DNA of 64,000 bases, taken from positions 244,333-308,332 of the forward strand of contig BJOX01000007.1 of assembly GCA_009731375.1 (NCBI GenBank), read 5' to 3'. The DNA comes from Paulinella micropora. Its lineage: Eukaryota; Cercozoa; Imbricatea; Euglyphida. This document shows positions 51,346-64,000 of the stretch, in pieces. The notes beneath the pieces are model-generated. The model was given only the letters and a program-made list of their open reading frames with translations. It had not been told where the DNA came from and made no database searches. The number at the start of each line of letters is the position of its first letter. Positions within the stretch are counted from its first letter, which is position 1. A program made the translations under genes and the position numbers.

Positions 51346-51894
51346 CTACTGGCTCGGATGCTTCTTCCCCCGCACCGTTTCGGTCGCGTGTGCACCCCCG
51401 ATTAGCCTTAAGTCCACCCCGCTCTGTTTGAGCATGTCCCAAATCTTTTGCGGAATGTGCCCATCGTGTAACTCGAAGGGGCAATCCAACACTCCCCTCG
51501 GCCACGCTGATATGGTCCATGCCTCGTGATCCCTGTCCGCCTTCCGTGAGGCCGGATCTATCTTGGCATCCCATACTTCCCTATTCGCAGCATTCCACCA
51601 CACCGGGACATACTCGCGGTACATCCGGTTCTCCACCGTATCCTTATCCCAAGACCGGTAGAACTGCAGCATAGGCGGAAGGTTCTTAAGCGCACTTTCC
51701 GACGATCGAGTCTTCCTCGAGTCCTTCGCCAGTCCCACTACCTTCATCACAAAAAGAGTATCCTTGTCCCCTTTTGCAACGAATCTAGTTGGGGGTCTGA
51801 CAAGATAGAACTGATTCAGAACCCAGTTCATCCCCAGTGTCTTAATTACCCTCCTTCCATAACTTGTGCTTGACATCCACCTGCGAGGGCTCAA
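51346..51894 (-). pseudogene. Downstream domain of the gypsy pol (unknown)
   Basis: 182 codons after the integrase tail in a shifted register (WDKDTVENRMYREYVPVWW and DLRLIGGAHATETVRGKK). No known domain. It probably belongs to the end of the polyprotein. Confidence 0.45.
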
Positions 51895-52573
51895 TAGGCT
51901 CCTCCGGCTCCGCCTGCACTTCCGTTTTCCTACGCTTCCCCGGTCTACCTCCTGGTTCCGAGTAAATCAGATCATTATCCGCCGCCCGCTTCGCCGCCTC
52001 TGTGGGTGGCTTGCGACTCGCATCTGACCCCTTCCCCGCGACCTCAGGCCCTTTGGAGCTTCCCCGGCCGACGCCCTCTTCAGGGGCCCGTGCCTTCCTC
52101 TCCCCCTGGCCCTTCCGGTCCCCGGGCTTTCCACCATCGGGTTCCTTATCCGTTACCAACTTAGGAGGGTCTTGAAACTCTCCCTTTTCCCTGACGAGCG
52201 CTTCCTGGAGCGTCTCGTTTTCCATTAAGAACGGATCGTACTTAATGAGGCGTCGAACATTAACAATCTTGTTCTCCCCCCTGCCTCTTATCCGATAGTT
52301 AAACGGCCCTGTCTGCTGCACCACCTGATAGGGCCCCTTCCAGTGCACAAACATCTTCGATGATATGCCCTTCGGAACCTGTGGGTAGTACAACATGACG
52401 ATGTCCCCTGGCTTGTACGTTACCATAGACAAGTCCTGCTCCAAGGGTTCTTTACTTAGCTGGCGAGTCTGTTCCGCCAGCCTTGCTTGTCGCACCGCTT
52501 GCATGGCCTCCATTGAGACCCGCATACGAACCCCCCCAGAGCTCATCCTCGTCCAGCGCAAGCGCAGGTGCAT
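51842..52573 (-). pseudogene. Integrase C-terminal GPY/F region
   Basis: Contains YKPGDIVMLYYPQVPKG and HWKGPYQVVQQTGPFNYRI, the GPY/F motif of Ty3/gypsy integrases, then a Pro/Lys-rich tail with a basic PGKRRK cluster. It follows the integrase core after a frame change near 52560. Confidence 0.75.
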
Positions 52574-54525
52574 CCTGATATACCAAGTGTTGGGGCATCA
52601 CCGGCTCCTGCCCGTACCACCTGATACGGGGATCTACATTCCGCCCCCGCTCCAAGAGCTTTCGATGGCATCGCGTTCATAGCGAACACAAAGCTTGGGA
52701 CCACCTCCCTCCACAAGAGCTGACTCTTCTTGCAGTAGGTCCTTAGGGCCGACTTGAGCGGCCTATGTACCCGCTTGATCATGCTATTAGCCCTCGGATT
52801 GTACGGTGTAATGTACTGCCAGTGGACCCCGTAATACTTCGCGAGCCTTTCCATCAGTTTATTGTCAAAGGCTGGCCCCTTATCTGAGCAAATCGTCTTG
52901 GGGACCCCTACCACACATAGGATCCGATCGATCAGCTCCCTGTCTGTCGTCTCCGCCGTAGTGTCCGGCACTGGTATCGCCCAGACGTAATTGCTCGCCC
53001 TATCAATGACCGTCATCAAGAACTTATCCTTCGCCGGCCCCACCGGCGGCAACGGCCTCACGCGGTCCACATGCAGGAACTCAAAGAGCCTTTCTAGCAG
53101 TGTAAATTTCCCAACTGGGATTTTCCCTTCCACTGGGTGTTTCTTGTTCATCTGACAGATCGTGCAGCCCTTGACCCTCTTCTTAATGAACTTATCCATC
53201 CCTTCCCACCAGAATCGCCTTTTGATAATCCACTGCGTCCTCTGTACCCCCGGGTGATTAACCAACGGGACTACGTGTGACGCTACGTAGATCATCTGCC
53301 TCAGTTTGGCTGGGACCCATAAGACCCACTTTTCCGGGTTCTTGGCCGTCTCCGGTGTCTTGCCTGTGTACCACAGGAGGCCATCCCTCCATGCCAGAGT
53401 CTTGAGCTGTGATCGGATCTTCTCCGTCAACAACAGCTCATCCCCCGCCAAAAAGTACTGGATCAAGTCCTTGTACTCATCATCGGCCCTCTGACATTGC
53501 CTCCATGCTTCCACCGACGCGATACGCACTGTACCGTCCTCTACCTGGATTCCCACTTGAGGTCTGGAATCCGGCCCCGACCCCTCCGAAGCCCCCAACG
53601 GCTCTTTAGAGGCCACCTCCGGCTCTGGAGCCATTTCCACGCCCGGGTCTTCCATGTAGGTTCGGACGGCCGGTGCCGCGTGCCCCTGGCAACAATAGCA
53701 CTCATGCTCCGCCTTATCCTCATCCAGAATAGCGGCTTTATCGGCCTCGTATTCCTTCAGGCGTTGCACGGCCTCCTCTACAAAATGCTCCGTACAGCAC
53801 TCTGTTTGGCCAACCCCCCGTTCCAACTGAGTCATCATGACCTTCCTATATTCCTCCTTCTTTGCCTCCATCACCCTAGGCTCTTTCCTGCTAGTCCCCG
53901 GATGAGCCTTAATATTGGCATAGAAGATCATGTTCGCCGGCATGATATCCTTTTGATCCGTCCTCAATGCCAAGTCCTCGAACTCGTCCATCTGCTGCAT
54001 CGCAGCCAGACATGCGGATGGAGTTGAGTAATTGACTCTTGACCAAGAGTCGGCCACAATATTCTTCTTGCCGGGAATGTACTTGACGGTGAAGTCATAA
54101 CACGATAGCAAAGCCTGCCACCTGGCCAGCCTGCCCGTGCAATCGTTCGTCATCAACCACATAAGGTTCTGGTGGTCCGTTCTTACCACGATATCCCGTG
54201 ACCCCCACAAGTATTCCCTGAGTCTTATAAACGACCAAACCACCGCCAAGGCTTCCCTCTGCCTTGTACAGTAGTTCTGTTCCGCCCTGTTGAGCTTCCG
54301 GCTCAAGTACATGATCGGCCGTAAGACCCCTTTGTCGTCGTATTGCTGTAGGACCGCCCCGATCGCATACTTAGACGCATCGGTGTCCAGCACATACTGC
54401 TTATCCACATCCGGCATCATCAAGATGCAATCCTTGTTATACTTGGGATCACGAGTCAACATTTCCTTAATGAACTCGAACGTCTCCTCCTGTTTAGGCG
54501 TCCACTCTCGCATGTCGCCTTTCAA
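52543..54525 (-). pseudogene. RNase H and integrase of the gypsy element
   Basis: RNase H: LDTDASKYAIGAVL (D47, D49), QREALAVVW (E91), VRTDHQNL (D117). A ~250-residue spacer with acidic/Pro content follows. Integrase: zinc-binding HHCC (VNHPGVQRT ... CTICQ), core Asp in FLHVDRV, Asp in ICSDKGPAF, but the expected catalytic Glu is Lys in NSMIKRVHRP. A TAA at 54526-54528 separates this frame from the reverse transcriptase. The lost Glu predicts an inactive integrase. Confidence 0.88.
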
Positions 54526-55357
54526 TTACAGCTCTTTTAACGGTTTGACCGTCTCCGACCAATTCGGAAAGAACTGACTGTAATATTGCGCAAGCGCAAT
54601 GAAGGAGAACAACTCCGACCGCGTCTGAGGCCGCTTAATGCCTTCCACAGCATCCCTCTTCTTAGCCGCAATCGCTACTGTCCCGTTCGAGATATCATAT
54701 CCTAAGTATGTAACCTGTCGGGTGGCAAACTGGCACTTGTCCAAGTTCACCTTGAGACCAAACTCTCTCACCCGTCGGAAAACATCCTGTATATGGGCCA
54801 GGTGTTCCTCCATGGATTGGAGTAGATAATAATATCATCTATGTAACAGAAAGCGTAATCCTCCGCCTTCTGTCCACATTTCTCCATAAACCCACCTGCC
54901 CGTTTATCCTCAAACTGGCGTCTGAGCATTTTCTGCATCGCTGCCTGAAATATGCCCGGTGAGTTCCTCAGACCCATCGGCAATACCTTCCATTGGTATA
55001 GCGTCATTCCCACTACAAACGCTGTAAGCCAACTGCTCTTTCTGCTGAGCGGGATCTGCTAGAACCCATTCTTGAGGTCCAATACCGAGTAAAATTTTGC
55101 GTGTTTTAACTGCGCATACAGTCATCGATCTTGGGTAGCGGGTACCGCTCACCCTCGATGATTTTGTTAGCCCAATAGTAATTCACACAAAACCTCAGCG
55201 CTCCATCCGGCTTTGGAACCATGCGTACATGCGACGAAATCGGGGAGTCCGAAAACTTTGTGAAATCATCTGCTTGTAACCCCTCCGCCTTCTCCTGGGC
55301 AATACTTTCCTCCTTACGGCCCAGGACAGACCTCCTAGAGGCATGCGTGATATTCAT
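54526..55357 (-). pseudogene. Reverse transcriptase, in several frames
   Basis: Pieces in order: VRMVPKPDGALRFCVNYYWAN, FYSVLDLKNGF followed by TAG (near 55060), WKVLPMGLRNSPGIFQAAM, the catalytic CYIDDIIIYS, then GLKVNLDKCQFATRQVTYLG. At least three register changes and two nonsense codons are present. Confidence 0.85.
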
Positions 55358-56077
55358 CCCCGGAATCTCCTGAGATGGGCCTCAAAATGCTTGACCGTCC
55401 CCGGCCTAGGCGGATCAAAGATCTCCTTTTCCTGAGCAATCACCTTCTGAAGGCTCTCAAGATTCTTTTCTTTTTCCTTTCCAATCCGCCCGCATCCGAG
55501 CAATTTTATTCTCCCATGACTGGGCATCCTTCCGATCCCTAAGTTCGGGTGCCTCAGCCATGTCCGACCACGCATCCTCCACCAGGCCATCCTCGGAGGG
55601 CATTTCCACCTCCTTCTGATGGTACTTGACTTCCGAAAACTCATCCCATTTCCCAAGGTTCGCCATCCGATCCAGAATCAACGCATACTGGATAGGCGCC
55701 CTTTTCGTGTAAAACCCTGTGAAGCACGTGAACGCTTGTTCCCGCACCTTCTGAAGGTCACACCCTTTAAGTGAGTTTCGATATGCCAACCCCTGTTCCC
55801 TAGTGCCCAATCTACATGCAATCACCAAATGTTGCTTCCTAGATGGCACCGGCATTGGGTGATCCGCGATCCGGTCCAAAACCTCATCCGCCCATAGTGC
55901 GTTGTCATGGAACGGTAAGACAATAGAGAACGGTTTATCACCCGCGAAATACTTCGTGAGCCACTTCATTGTCTCTCCGGAATTCCGCGGACAAAGAGGT
56001 TTGTCATCCCACATGTCCCCCACGAAATCCAAAATTTCGTCCTCCATTCCCCCCGTTGACACCCACATCGACATCAA
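55354..56077 (-). pseudogene. Unassigned region between protease and reverse transcriptase
   Basis: About 200 codons in two overlapping frames, with segments such as TMKWLTKYFAGDKPFSIVLP and REQAFTCFTGFYTKRAPIQY. No domain recognised. Other gypsy elements have a short linker here, so this long one is a family-specific feature. Confidence 0.4.
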
Positions 56078-56790
56078 CGGTTCAACAACGGCCTATTGGC
56101 CCGTGATGCCTTTGCATGGAAGCAGTACTGGTTCTGAAGGAACACATAAGGCCCCTTGTTTCCATCCCTGAACCCGCCCAGTCCTGCCTCCACCTGCATG
56201 CTATGTTCTTCCATGGTGCAAGCCATAATCTGAGCCGACCGGCCCTGAATTAAGTCCTCCACCGTTGCCTTTTCCCAACGTCGAACAACCTTCCTAGCCT
56301 TTCCCGCAAGCCCGCGGTACTCGGGTTGGAAATCCTTATAATAATTGTCCAACGCCGGGTGTTGATATGGCTTCGGTATGACCATCTGCACCCTTGCGCT
56401 TCGCGCAATTGCATGTGGGTCACCGACGCCGTCCGTGCCGTGCTTAGTGTATGACACCGCGTAAGTATCAGTATGGAAGAGAGGAACCTCCGACCGGCCC
56501 CTCACCATATCCTCCGCGTCGTAATCACTACTTCCGTAGTGCATTAAACCTGACCGGCAATCAATTAATGTATTCATCCTATTGAGTTGCATGAATCCAA
56601 TCAGCAACTCTCCCGAATACTCCGGACAGACATAGAACTGGATGTCAAAGGACTTTAATAATAATACCGGAGTAGAGTTCAATGGTCAAGACCATTGTCC
56701 CCGTAACCTCCGCCCTCGCCTTTCCATTCACCCCTTCTATGCTTCCTTTAATAGGCAACATATTCCGTCCAACCACGCCTTTATTGCCGC
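56074..56790 (-). pseudogene. Protease remnant of the gypsy element
   Basis: GELLIGFMQLNRMNTLIDCRSG matches the C-terminal half of retropepsins (the LLGMDWL ... LIDW region). An adjoining frame upstream (to ~56790) has SIEGVNGKARAEVTG. The catalytic D-T/S-G is not found. The downstream ~130 residues have no known domain. Confidence 0.5.
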
Positions 56791-57489
56791 CACGAATCCC
56801 GCCCCCGCGATGTATTAAAATTAGCCAACGTATCGTTAGCCGATTATCTCATACCCACTCAAAGTTCACAACTTGAGGTAAACCTGAGCAACGCATAGGC
56901 ATCGTGTTGCGGTAGCATCATCTCTAGGCGCAGAGTCCTTCATCTGCGGATAATATGATGAAAATACACTCCGCTCGTCCGGTTCGACAGCCCGCTTTTA
57001 ATACCTCCCTCAGAGGCTAAAAAATCCGTGACCTCCAATATGCCATAACATATGATGAATGACATATTTGCTTATCGAAACCGTCGATGATTTCTGTCTG
57101 AAAGTTATAGCCCTTTCCTTCCCACGGCTCCTTCAGCTATGTCATAGCTGCACAAGTGACTGAAATCTGACACGCAGCCATAGATGTCCCAATGGCTTTA
57201 CCGTCATGTCACTCCATAATATTATACAGTGCGTCCCACACCGTATAGATTTCAGTGACAGTCCTTCCAGCCGGCTTCAAAACCATTCAATTCAGTACGG
57301 TAATCACTTCGAAATCCATAGTGACATCCCATCACTAAGTCCCATAGTGACATCCGTCACTTCCGCCTTCAAAGCGTACCGTCGAATATCAGCCAACCGG
57401 TTGCCGAAAGAAAAGATAAAAGAAAAAAAAACTTTAATCAAAACTTATGTATTAATAACCACTCGGTCAGTCTCCTCAGTGTGACCAAA

Positions 57490-57990
57490 CCATGTATTAA
57501 CACATTTCCAATGCATTCCAATGCAATCCCATGCAATCACATGCAATCCAATCCAATGCATTCCAATGCAATCCAATGCAATCCCATGCAATCCAATGCA
57601 ATCCATTGCATTCCAATGCAATCCCATGCAATCCCATGCATTCCAATGCAATCCATTGCATTCCCATGCAATCCAATGCAATCCCATGCAATCCAATGCA
57701 ATCCATTGCATTCCAATGCAATCCAATGCAATCCAATGCATTCCAATGCAATCCAATGCAATCCATTGCATTCCAATGCAATCCAATGCAATCCCATGCA
57801 TTCCAATGCAATCCAATGCAATCCAATGCAATCCAATGCAATCCAATGCAATCCAGATGCAATCCAATGCAATCCAATGCAATCCCATGCAATCCATATG
57901 CAATCCATATGCAATCCAATGCATACCGATGCAATCCAATGCATATCCAATGCAATCCAATGCATATCCAATGCAATCCAATGCATAGAG
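57490..57990. repeat. 10-bp satellite (ATGCAATCCA)n inside the gypsy element
   Basis: Around 50 tandem copies of ATGCAATCCA and close variants, where leader or gag sequence would be expected. The flanks (56880-57490 and 57995-58599) show no gag motif. All open frames here are repeat products. Confidence 0.9.
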
Positions 57991-58599
57991 AAGAAAGACA
58001 TGCACCCTCTCATCCCAGATAAAAAAAATAAATAAAAGAGCTATGCTCTCCCTTCCACTCACAACAGGAGAGAAAAGAGAGACAACACGCCAGCTTACAT
58101 CCTCCCACAGAGAGACACAATGCATGCTTCTTTCCCATAATGATTGCTGGCCGCTCTGACACTGCCTGCTAGGCGCATAATGGGTCCTTCCCTGCACCAG
58201 CTGCAGACATCTTCCACAGCAGACCAGTTCAACCACCTGTGCTTCTCACTCAACTAACCATGAGAGAGCACCAGGCTAAACGAAACAAACATACCATGGG
58301 TCAAAGTCAGCACCAAACCCAGTATCGCTGACATGTTGACCTCCTAGGTGTCAAGGTCCAAGTTTGGAGATCAGGGTTCTTCCCTGTTTCTCCAAAACCC
58401 CCCTTACCACCTGTAGTTTCCCTTGCCCGAGACGACTGCAAGCACTATCTCACACGACCAGTACAGCGTACTGATAGTTGAGAAGCTACTTGACACTCTC
58501 ACCAAGACACAGTCAACAACAGTGACTGATTGTCCCCAGAGAGTGTGTCGTTCCAAATTCCAAAATTTATGAGTTCGAAAAAGGCATAGGGACTCCAAA

Positions 58600-59305
58600 T
58601 GTATTAAGACCGGAGGTCTTACCCTTACGAGCTCAATAATAAAAAGGAATTTAATAATAACGTTGAACACAACTGGTTCAGAACTAACCTCCACTTCTAA
58701 AGTAGAAAGTCTGAACCCAAACAACAAGTCAGAGGGAACAACCGTTAAAAACGGAGTGTCCCTTTGACAGGGTCAACTGACACGTTTCGTTACGTCCGTA
58801 ACCTGCACAAATGCCAAAACATACCCCAAACAACAACCCATAAGTGCAATTTCCCTTATTTAGCCATAAGTTCCCAGTCACGGGAAAAAAAGGCCAAATT
58901 TCACGGAATTTCCTTGACCTTTTTCCAAAACTTCAAACGGTTACTACATATGCTTAACGATATGATGTAGAAGGATCGGGTCAACGCTATTAATGTGGGA
59001 GATTATTCAATATGGATGCTACATAATCATTTAATCTGCATCCTGAAAACCTTTCTCCACTCAGGTAAACGGTTACGTGTTAGATGTAGGTTTTAAGGTC
59101 CTATGAGATCCAAGCATCCCAGCTTTCTTCTCATATTCCATATCCTAAAACCACGTTAAAACCGGATGTATTAATATTAATCAGAACCGGAAATGTAATA
59201 AGAATTCATCTTAAAATACATTTAATAACAAGAAATTACTTCCACAAGTAAATTCCCGTAAACCCTAATAGCGTAAAAACGATGTAGTATACCGTGGGTG
59301 TTACA
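58600..59305 (-). repeat. 5' LTR of the gypsy element
   Basis: Matches 50056-50752 with roughly nine substitutions and about five small indels by eye. Immediately inside it in element sense is TTTGGAGTCCC, a candidate primer-binding site starting TGG. The matching tRNA is not identified. Confidence 0.85.
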
Positions 59306-59579
59306 GCTCACCCCTTTGCGTGGAGCCGGGGATGTTAGTGTAACAGTTCACCAGTACCGTACGGAGCTTGGGCAGGGCCTTGGAGTGGGGCTGATGCTTG
59401 GAGTGGGAGTGGGAGAGAGGGTTAATAAACTCACTTTAATAATTTATAGTTGGACTTGACAGGTGGTTACGGGACCTCACGTGTCCTTGCTTCCTTTGCA
59501 CTCGCAGGAACGATGGCTAGCTAGGTATAATACAGAGCTTTGGTGTTGGAGTTGGTTTTCGGTGAGGCTAGGTGCCTAG

Positions 59580-59676
59580 AGTATTGACCGCTATTATCAT
59601 CATCATTATCATAATTTCCTATCGCTCATGCGCTTTGCTTGGCGCTCTAAGAGGAGAAACAAAGGTCATGATGGTC

Positions 59677-59713
<37 letters not shown>

Positions 59714-59795
59714 CAATGATGATGATGATGATGCTGCAGCAGCAGCTGATGATTATCGCAGCTGATGATGATGATGATAATGATAATGATAATAA

Positions 59796-59828
<33 letters not shown>

Positions 59829-59839
59829 CTGCAGCAGCA

Positions 59840-59878
<39 letters not shown>

Positions 59879-59951
59879 TATGTATATATATATTGATGAT
59901 GACGACGTTGTTATTGCTCAATTCCGCTTCGCTTGGCGTGCATGGGGGGCC

Positions 59952-60040
<89 letters not shown>

Positions 60041-60042
60041 AA

Positions 60043-60075
<33 letters not shown>

Positions 60076-60190
60076 GCGTTGAAGAACGAACAACAATTTA
60101 AGCTCTTCTTTGTTCGTATTGTTATTATTATTATCATTATCATGATTGCCTATCGGTTTTACGCTTGGCTTGGCGTTGTAAAGATGATGG

Positions 60191-60230
<40 letters not shown>

Positions 60231-60884
60231 GACGATGGCAATGATGATGATGATGATGGTGATGATGATAATGATGTGCTGCTGCTGTTGCTGCAGCTGA
60301 TGATGATGATGATGATGATGATGATGACGATGATGACGATGACGATGACGATGATGATGATGATGATGATGACGTCGTTATCGGTCCTGCGCCCTTGCTT
60401 GGTCTTATAAGTTATGTGTGTCTGTGTGTGTGTGTGTGTGTGTGCGTGTTGGGGGGGGGGGGGGGGGGGGGGCGGGGNNNNNNNNNNCACATCACAACGA
60501 CTAAGATTATCATGATAATCGATCCTATCAATCATCATGATTCTCCTATCTTTATCATGATCAATAAACCCTCTCAATCATGATGATTTTCCTATCGAAT
60601 CATTATAATCAATCCTATCAATCATCATCATTTTCCCTATCTTTATCATGATCAATCAAACCCATATTCATCATGATTTTGCCTATCTTCATCATGATCA
60701 ATCAATCCTATCAATCATCATGATTTTTCCCTATCGATGCTGTGCCCTGCTGGGCGTTGAAGGCGGAGGGGGGGGGGGGGGGGGAAAAAANNNNNNNNNN
60801 AGAGAGAGAGAGAGAGAGAGAGAGATTAAAGTGTGCGTTGTAGATCGAACGACAGCGTTGATAACACGTTTTCAAAACGCGACC

Positions 60885-60918
<34 letters not shown>

Positions 60919-60990
60919 CCCCATCATCATCATCATTATTGCCTATCGGTCGTGTGCCTTGCTGGGAGGTGTAGGAGGGGAAAGTACGCG
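59580..60990. repeat. GATGAT/TA/GA arrays with a recurring TTGCCTATCGGT unit
   Basis: GAT, TA and GA microsatellites are separated by degenerate copies of a unit containing CCTATCG and TTGCTTGGCG (near 59617, 59930, 60150, 60380, 60735 and 60940). Gaps at 60478-60487 and 60791-60800. No gene. Confidence 0.85.
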
Positions 60991-62190
60991 CTGTAGGTCA
61001 AACGACAGCGATGATAACACGCTTTCAAAACGCATCCTATGTATGTATGTATGTATGTATGTGCTTATGTATGTATGTATGTATGTATGTATGTATGTAT
61101 GTATGACAGCGTTGATAACACGATTTCAAAACGCATCCTAGCATGTATGTATGTATGTATGTATGTATGTATGTATGTATGTATGTATGTGTGTGTATAT
61201 GTATGTATGTTACGTTTTCAAAATGCATCCTAGCAACGTATGTACTCATGTATGTATGTATGTATGTATGTATGTATGTATGTATGTGTGTGTATATGTA
61301 TGTATGTATGTATGCATGTATGTATGTATGTATGTATGTATGTATGTAGATACGTTTTCAAAACGCATCATAGCAACGTATGTACTTATGTATGTATGTA
61401 TGTATGTATGTATGTCTGTATGTCTGTATGTATGTCTGTATGTATGTATGTATGTATGTATGTGTGTGTATATGTATGTATGTTACGTTTTCAAAACGCA
61501 TCCTAGCATGTATGTATGTATGTATGTTACGTTTTCAAAACGCATACTAGCATGTATGTATGTATGTATGTGCTTATGTATGTATGTATGTCTGTATGTA
61601 TGTCTGTATGTATGTCTGTATGTATGTATGTGTGTGTGTGTGTGTGTGTGTATATGAATGTATGTTACATTTTCAAAACGCATCCTAGCAACGTATGTAC
61701 TTATGTATGTATGTATGTATGTATGTATGTATGTATGTATATGTATGTATGTTACGTTTTCAAAACGCATCCTAGCAACGTATGTACTTATGTATGTATG
61801 TATGTATGTATGTCTGTATGTGTGTATGTATGTATGTGTGTATGTATGTATGTTACGTTTTCAAAACGCATCCTAGCAACGTATGTACTTATGTATGTAT
61901 GCATGTATGTATGTATGTATGTATGTACGTACGTATGTATGAATGTATGAATGTATGTATGTATGTATGTATGTATGTATGTGTGTGTATATGTATGTAT
62001 GTTACGTTTTCAAAACGCATCCTAGCAACGTATGTACTTATGCATGTATGTATGTATGTATGTATTGTATGTATGTATGTATGCATGTATGTATGCATGT
62101 ATGTATGTATGTATGTATATGCACAGAGCACAAAGACATCTTCAAACGACAACGTTGATGAATGAAAGGTTTTCAAAAAGCGACCTGATA
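60860..62190. repeat. (TATG)n array punctuated by CGTTTTCAAAACGCATCCTA
   Basis: About a dozen copies of a spacer with the near-palindromic core CGTTTTCAAAACG, often followed by CATCCTAGCAACGTATGTAC, separated by TATG repeats of varying length. Poly-CMYV frames are artefacts. Confidence 0.9.
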
Positions 62191-62229
62191 AATGCACACA
62201 GAACACAAACCAAACCAAATGAAAACGAG

Positions 62230-63185
<956 letters not shown>

Positions 63186-63188
63186 GCA

Positions 63189-63189
<1 letters not shown>

Positions 63190-63252
<63 letters not shown>

Positions 63253-63537
63253 TAATAATGATAATAATAATAATAATAATAATATAGCAGTAAAAGAACC
63301 CGCAAGCGCAGAAGCAGCAGCAGCAACAACAACAACAGCAGCAGCAGCAGCAGCAACACCAACAGCAGCAGCAACTGAAACAACAACAGCAGCAGCAGCA
63401 ACAGCAGCAACAGAAGAAGAAACAGCAGCAGCAACAGCAACAGCAGCAACAACAGCAGCAACAACAGCAGCAGCAGCAGCAACAACAGCAGCAGCAAGCA
63501 GCAGCAACAACAGCAGCAACAGCAGCAGCAGCAGCAA

Positions 63538-63599
<62 letters not shown>

Positions 63600-64000
63600 G
63601 CACCGGGCTATGCAGTAGACGCAACAGCAACAGTAGCAACAGCAGCAAGCAGCAGCAGCAGCAGCAGCAGCAACGGCAACAGCAGCAACAGCAGCAACAG
63701 CAACGCACAGGGCTATGCAGTAGACGCAACAGCAACAGCAGCAACAGCAACGGCAACAGCAACGGCAACAGCAACAGCAGCAACAGCAACGCACCGGGCT
63801 ATGCAGTAGACACAACAGCAACAGCAGCAACAGCAACGGCAACAGCAACAACAGCAGCAACAGCAACGCACCAGGCTATGCAGTAGACGCAACAGCAACA
63901 GTAGCAACAGCAGCAACAGCAGCAGCAACAGCAGCAACAGCAACGCACCGGGCTATGCAGTAGACGCAAGAGCAACAGTAGCAACAGCAGCAACAGCAGC
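63190..64000. repeat. (AAT)n then CAG/CAA repeats with a ~80-105 bp higher-order unit
   Basis: AAT array to 63285, then CAG/CAA repeats to the window edge. A spacer CGCACCGGGCTATGCAGTAG recurs near 63598, 63704, 63789, 63868 and 63944. One reading gives poly-Gln/Ala with NAPGYAV, so a coding repeat cannot be excluded, but no unique coding sequence is attached. Confidence 0.85.

Larger units (their letters stand above)
50056..59305 (-). mobile_element. Ty3/gypsy LTR retrotransposon (minus strand), broken
   Basis: Two similar LTRs flank a minus-strand pol region with protease remnant, reverse transcriptase, RNase H and integrase in Ty3/gypsy order. Flanking GCTC (50052-50055 and 59306-59309) is a likely short target-site duplication. 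The coding region has several frameshifts and nonsense codons, and no gag is recognised. A polypurine tract precedes the 3' LTR. Confidence 0.85.

Noticed and set aside
57200-58236. Long HWIALDCIGL / MQSNAIPCN frames
   Set aside because: The (ATGCAATCCA)n satellite read in several registers.

Overview
The window is nuclear DNA of a repeat-rich eukaryote. The evidence is GT-AG introns with phase-consistent exons, LTR retrotransposons of both Ty1/copia and Ty3/gypsy type, very long tri- and tetranucleotide arrays, and assembly gaps sitting in low-complexity DNA. LTRs that begin TGTAACACCC, and the style of the retroelements and low-complexity genes, suggest an alga, possibly a charophyte-like streptophyte. 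That host assignment is inference.

The main find is a complete, integrated Polinton-like virus (PLV) at 23484-41294 (about 17.8 kb). It has perfect terminal inverted repeats of about 42 bp and an exact 6-bp target-site duplication (GTTGGT), and it sits in one intron of a host gene. The plus-strand block (23899-37151) is virion and accessory: a long tail-fibre-like protein with an S74 self-cleaving chaperone end, a small membrane protein, an unknown 127-aa protein, an A32/FtsK-type packaging ATPase, a small basic protein, an adenain-like protease on a long N-terminal domain, a penton-like minor capsid protein, a double-jelly-roll major capsid protein, a large unknown structural candidate, a DCL/DUF3223 protein with an HNH-like motif, and a GHSLGG lipase. 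The minus-strand block (37155-41102) is replication: a family-B-like DNA polymerase joined to a Pif1/RecD-like helicase, then two small basic proteins. Shared AT-rich motifs precede the start codons, and stem-loops follow stop codons. Several genes are broken by single frame shifts, almost all equal to one missing base, plus one premature TAG and one frame-breaking duplication. I recognise no integrase.

Layout: 1-7253 tetranucleotide arrays, minisatellites and two dispersed-repeat fragments; 7254-7767 gap; 7800-11530 decayed copia-like element, with an inverted piece at 11540-11779; 11800-17315 a minus-strand multi-exon host gene with an RGG/poly-E end, a DUF7869-like region and repeated small exons; 17750-19450 AAT/AAG arrays with gaps; 19450-20090 diverged repeats; 20113-43122 a plus-strand host gene (five inferred exons, K/G/E-rich) whose second mapped intron holds the PLV; 43189-43809 gap; 44332-45060 a minus-strand gene with two RanBP2-type zinc fingers; 45230-49320 simple repeats with short exon-like islands; 50056-59305 a minus-strand Ty3/gypsy element with both LTRs, a recognisable but broken pol, a Glu-to-Lys change in the integrase triad and no recognisable gag; 59400-64000 simple repeats and satellites.

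Frame breaks also occur in host exons, often in homopolymers. Residual assembly indels are therefore a real alternative to decay for some of the broken PLV genes.
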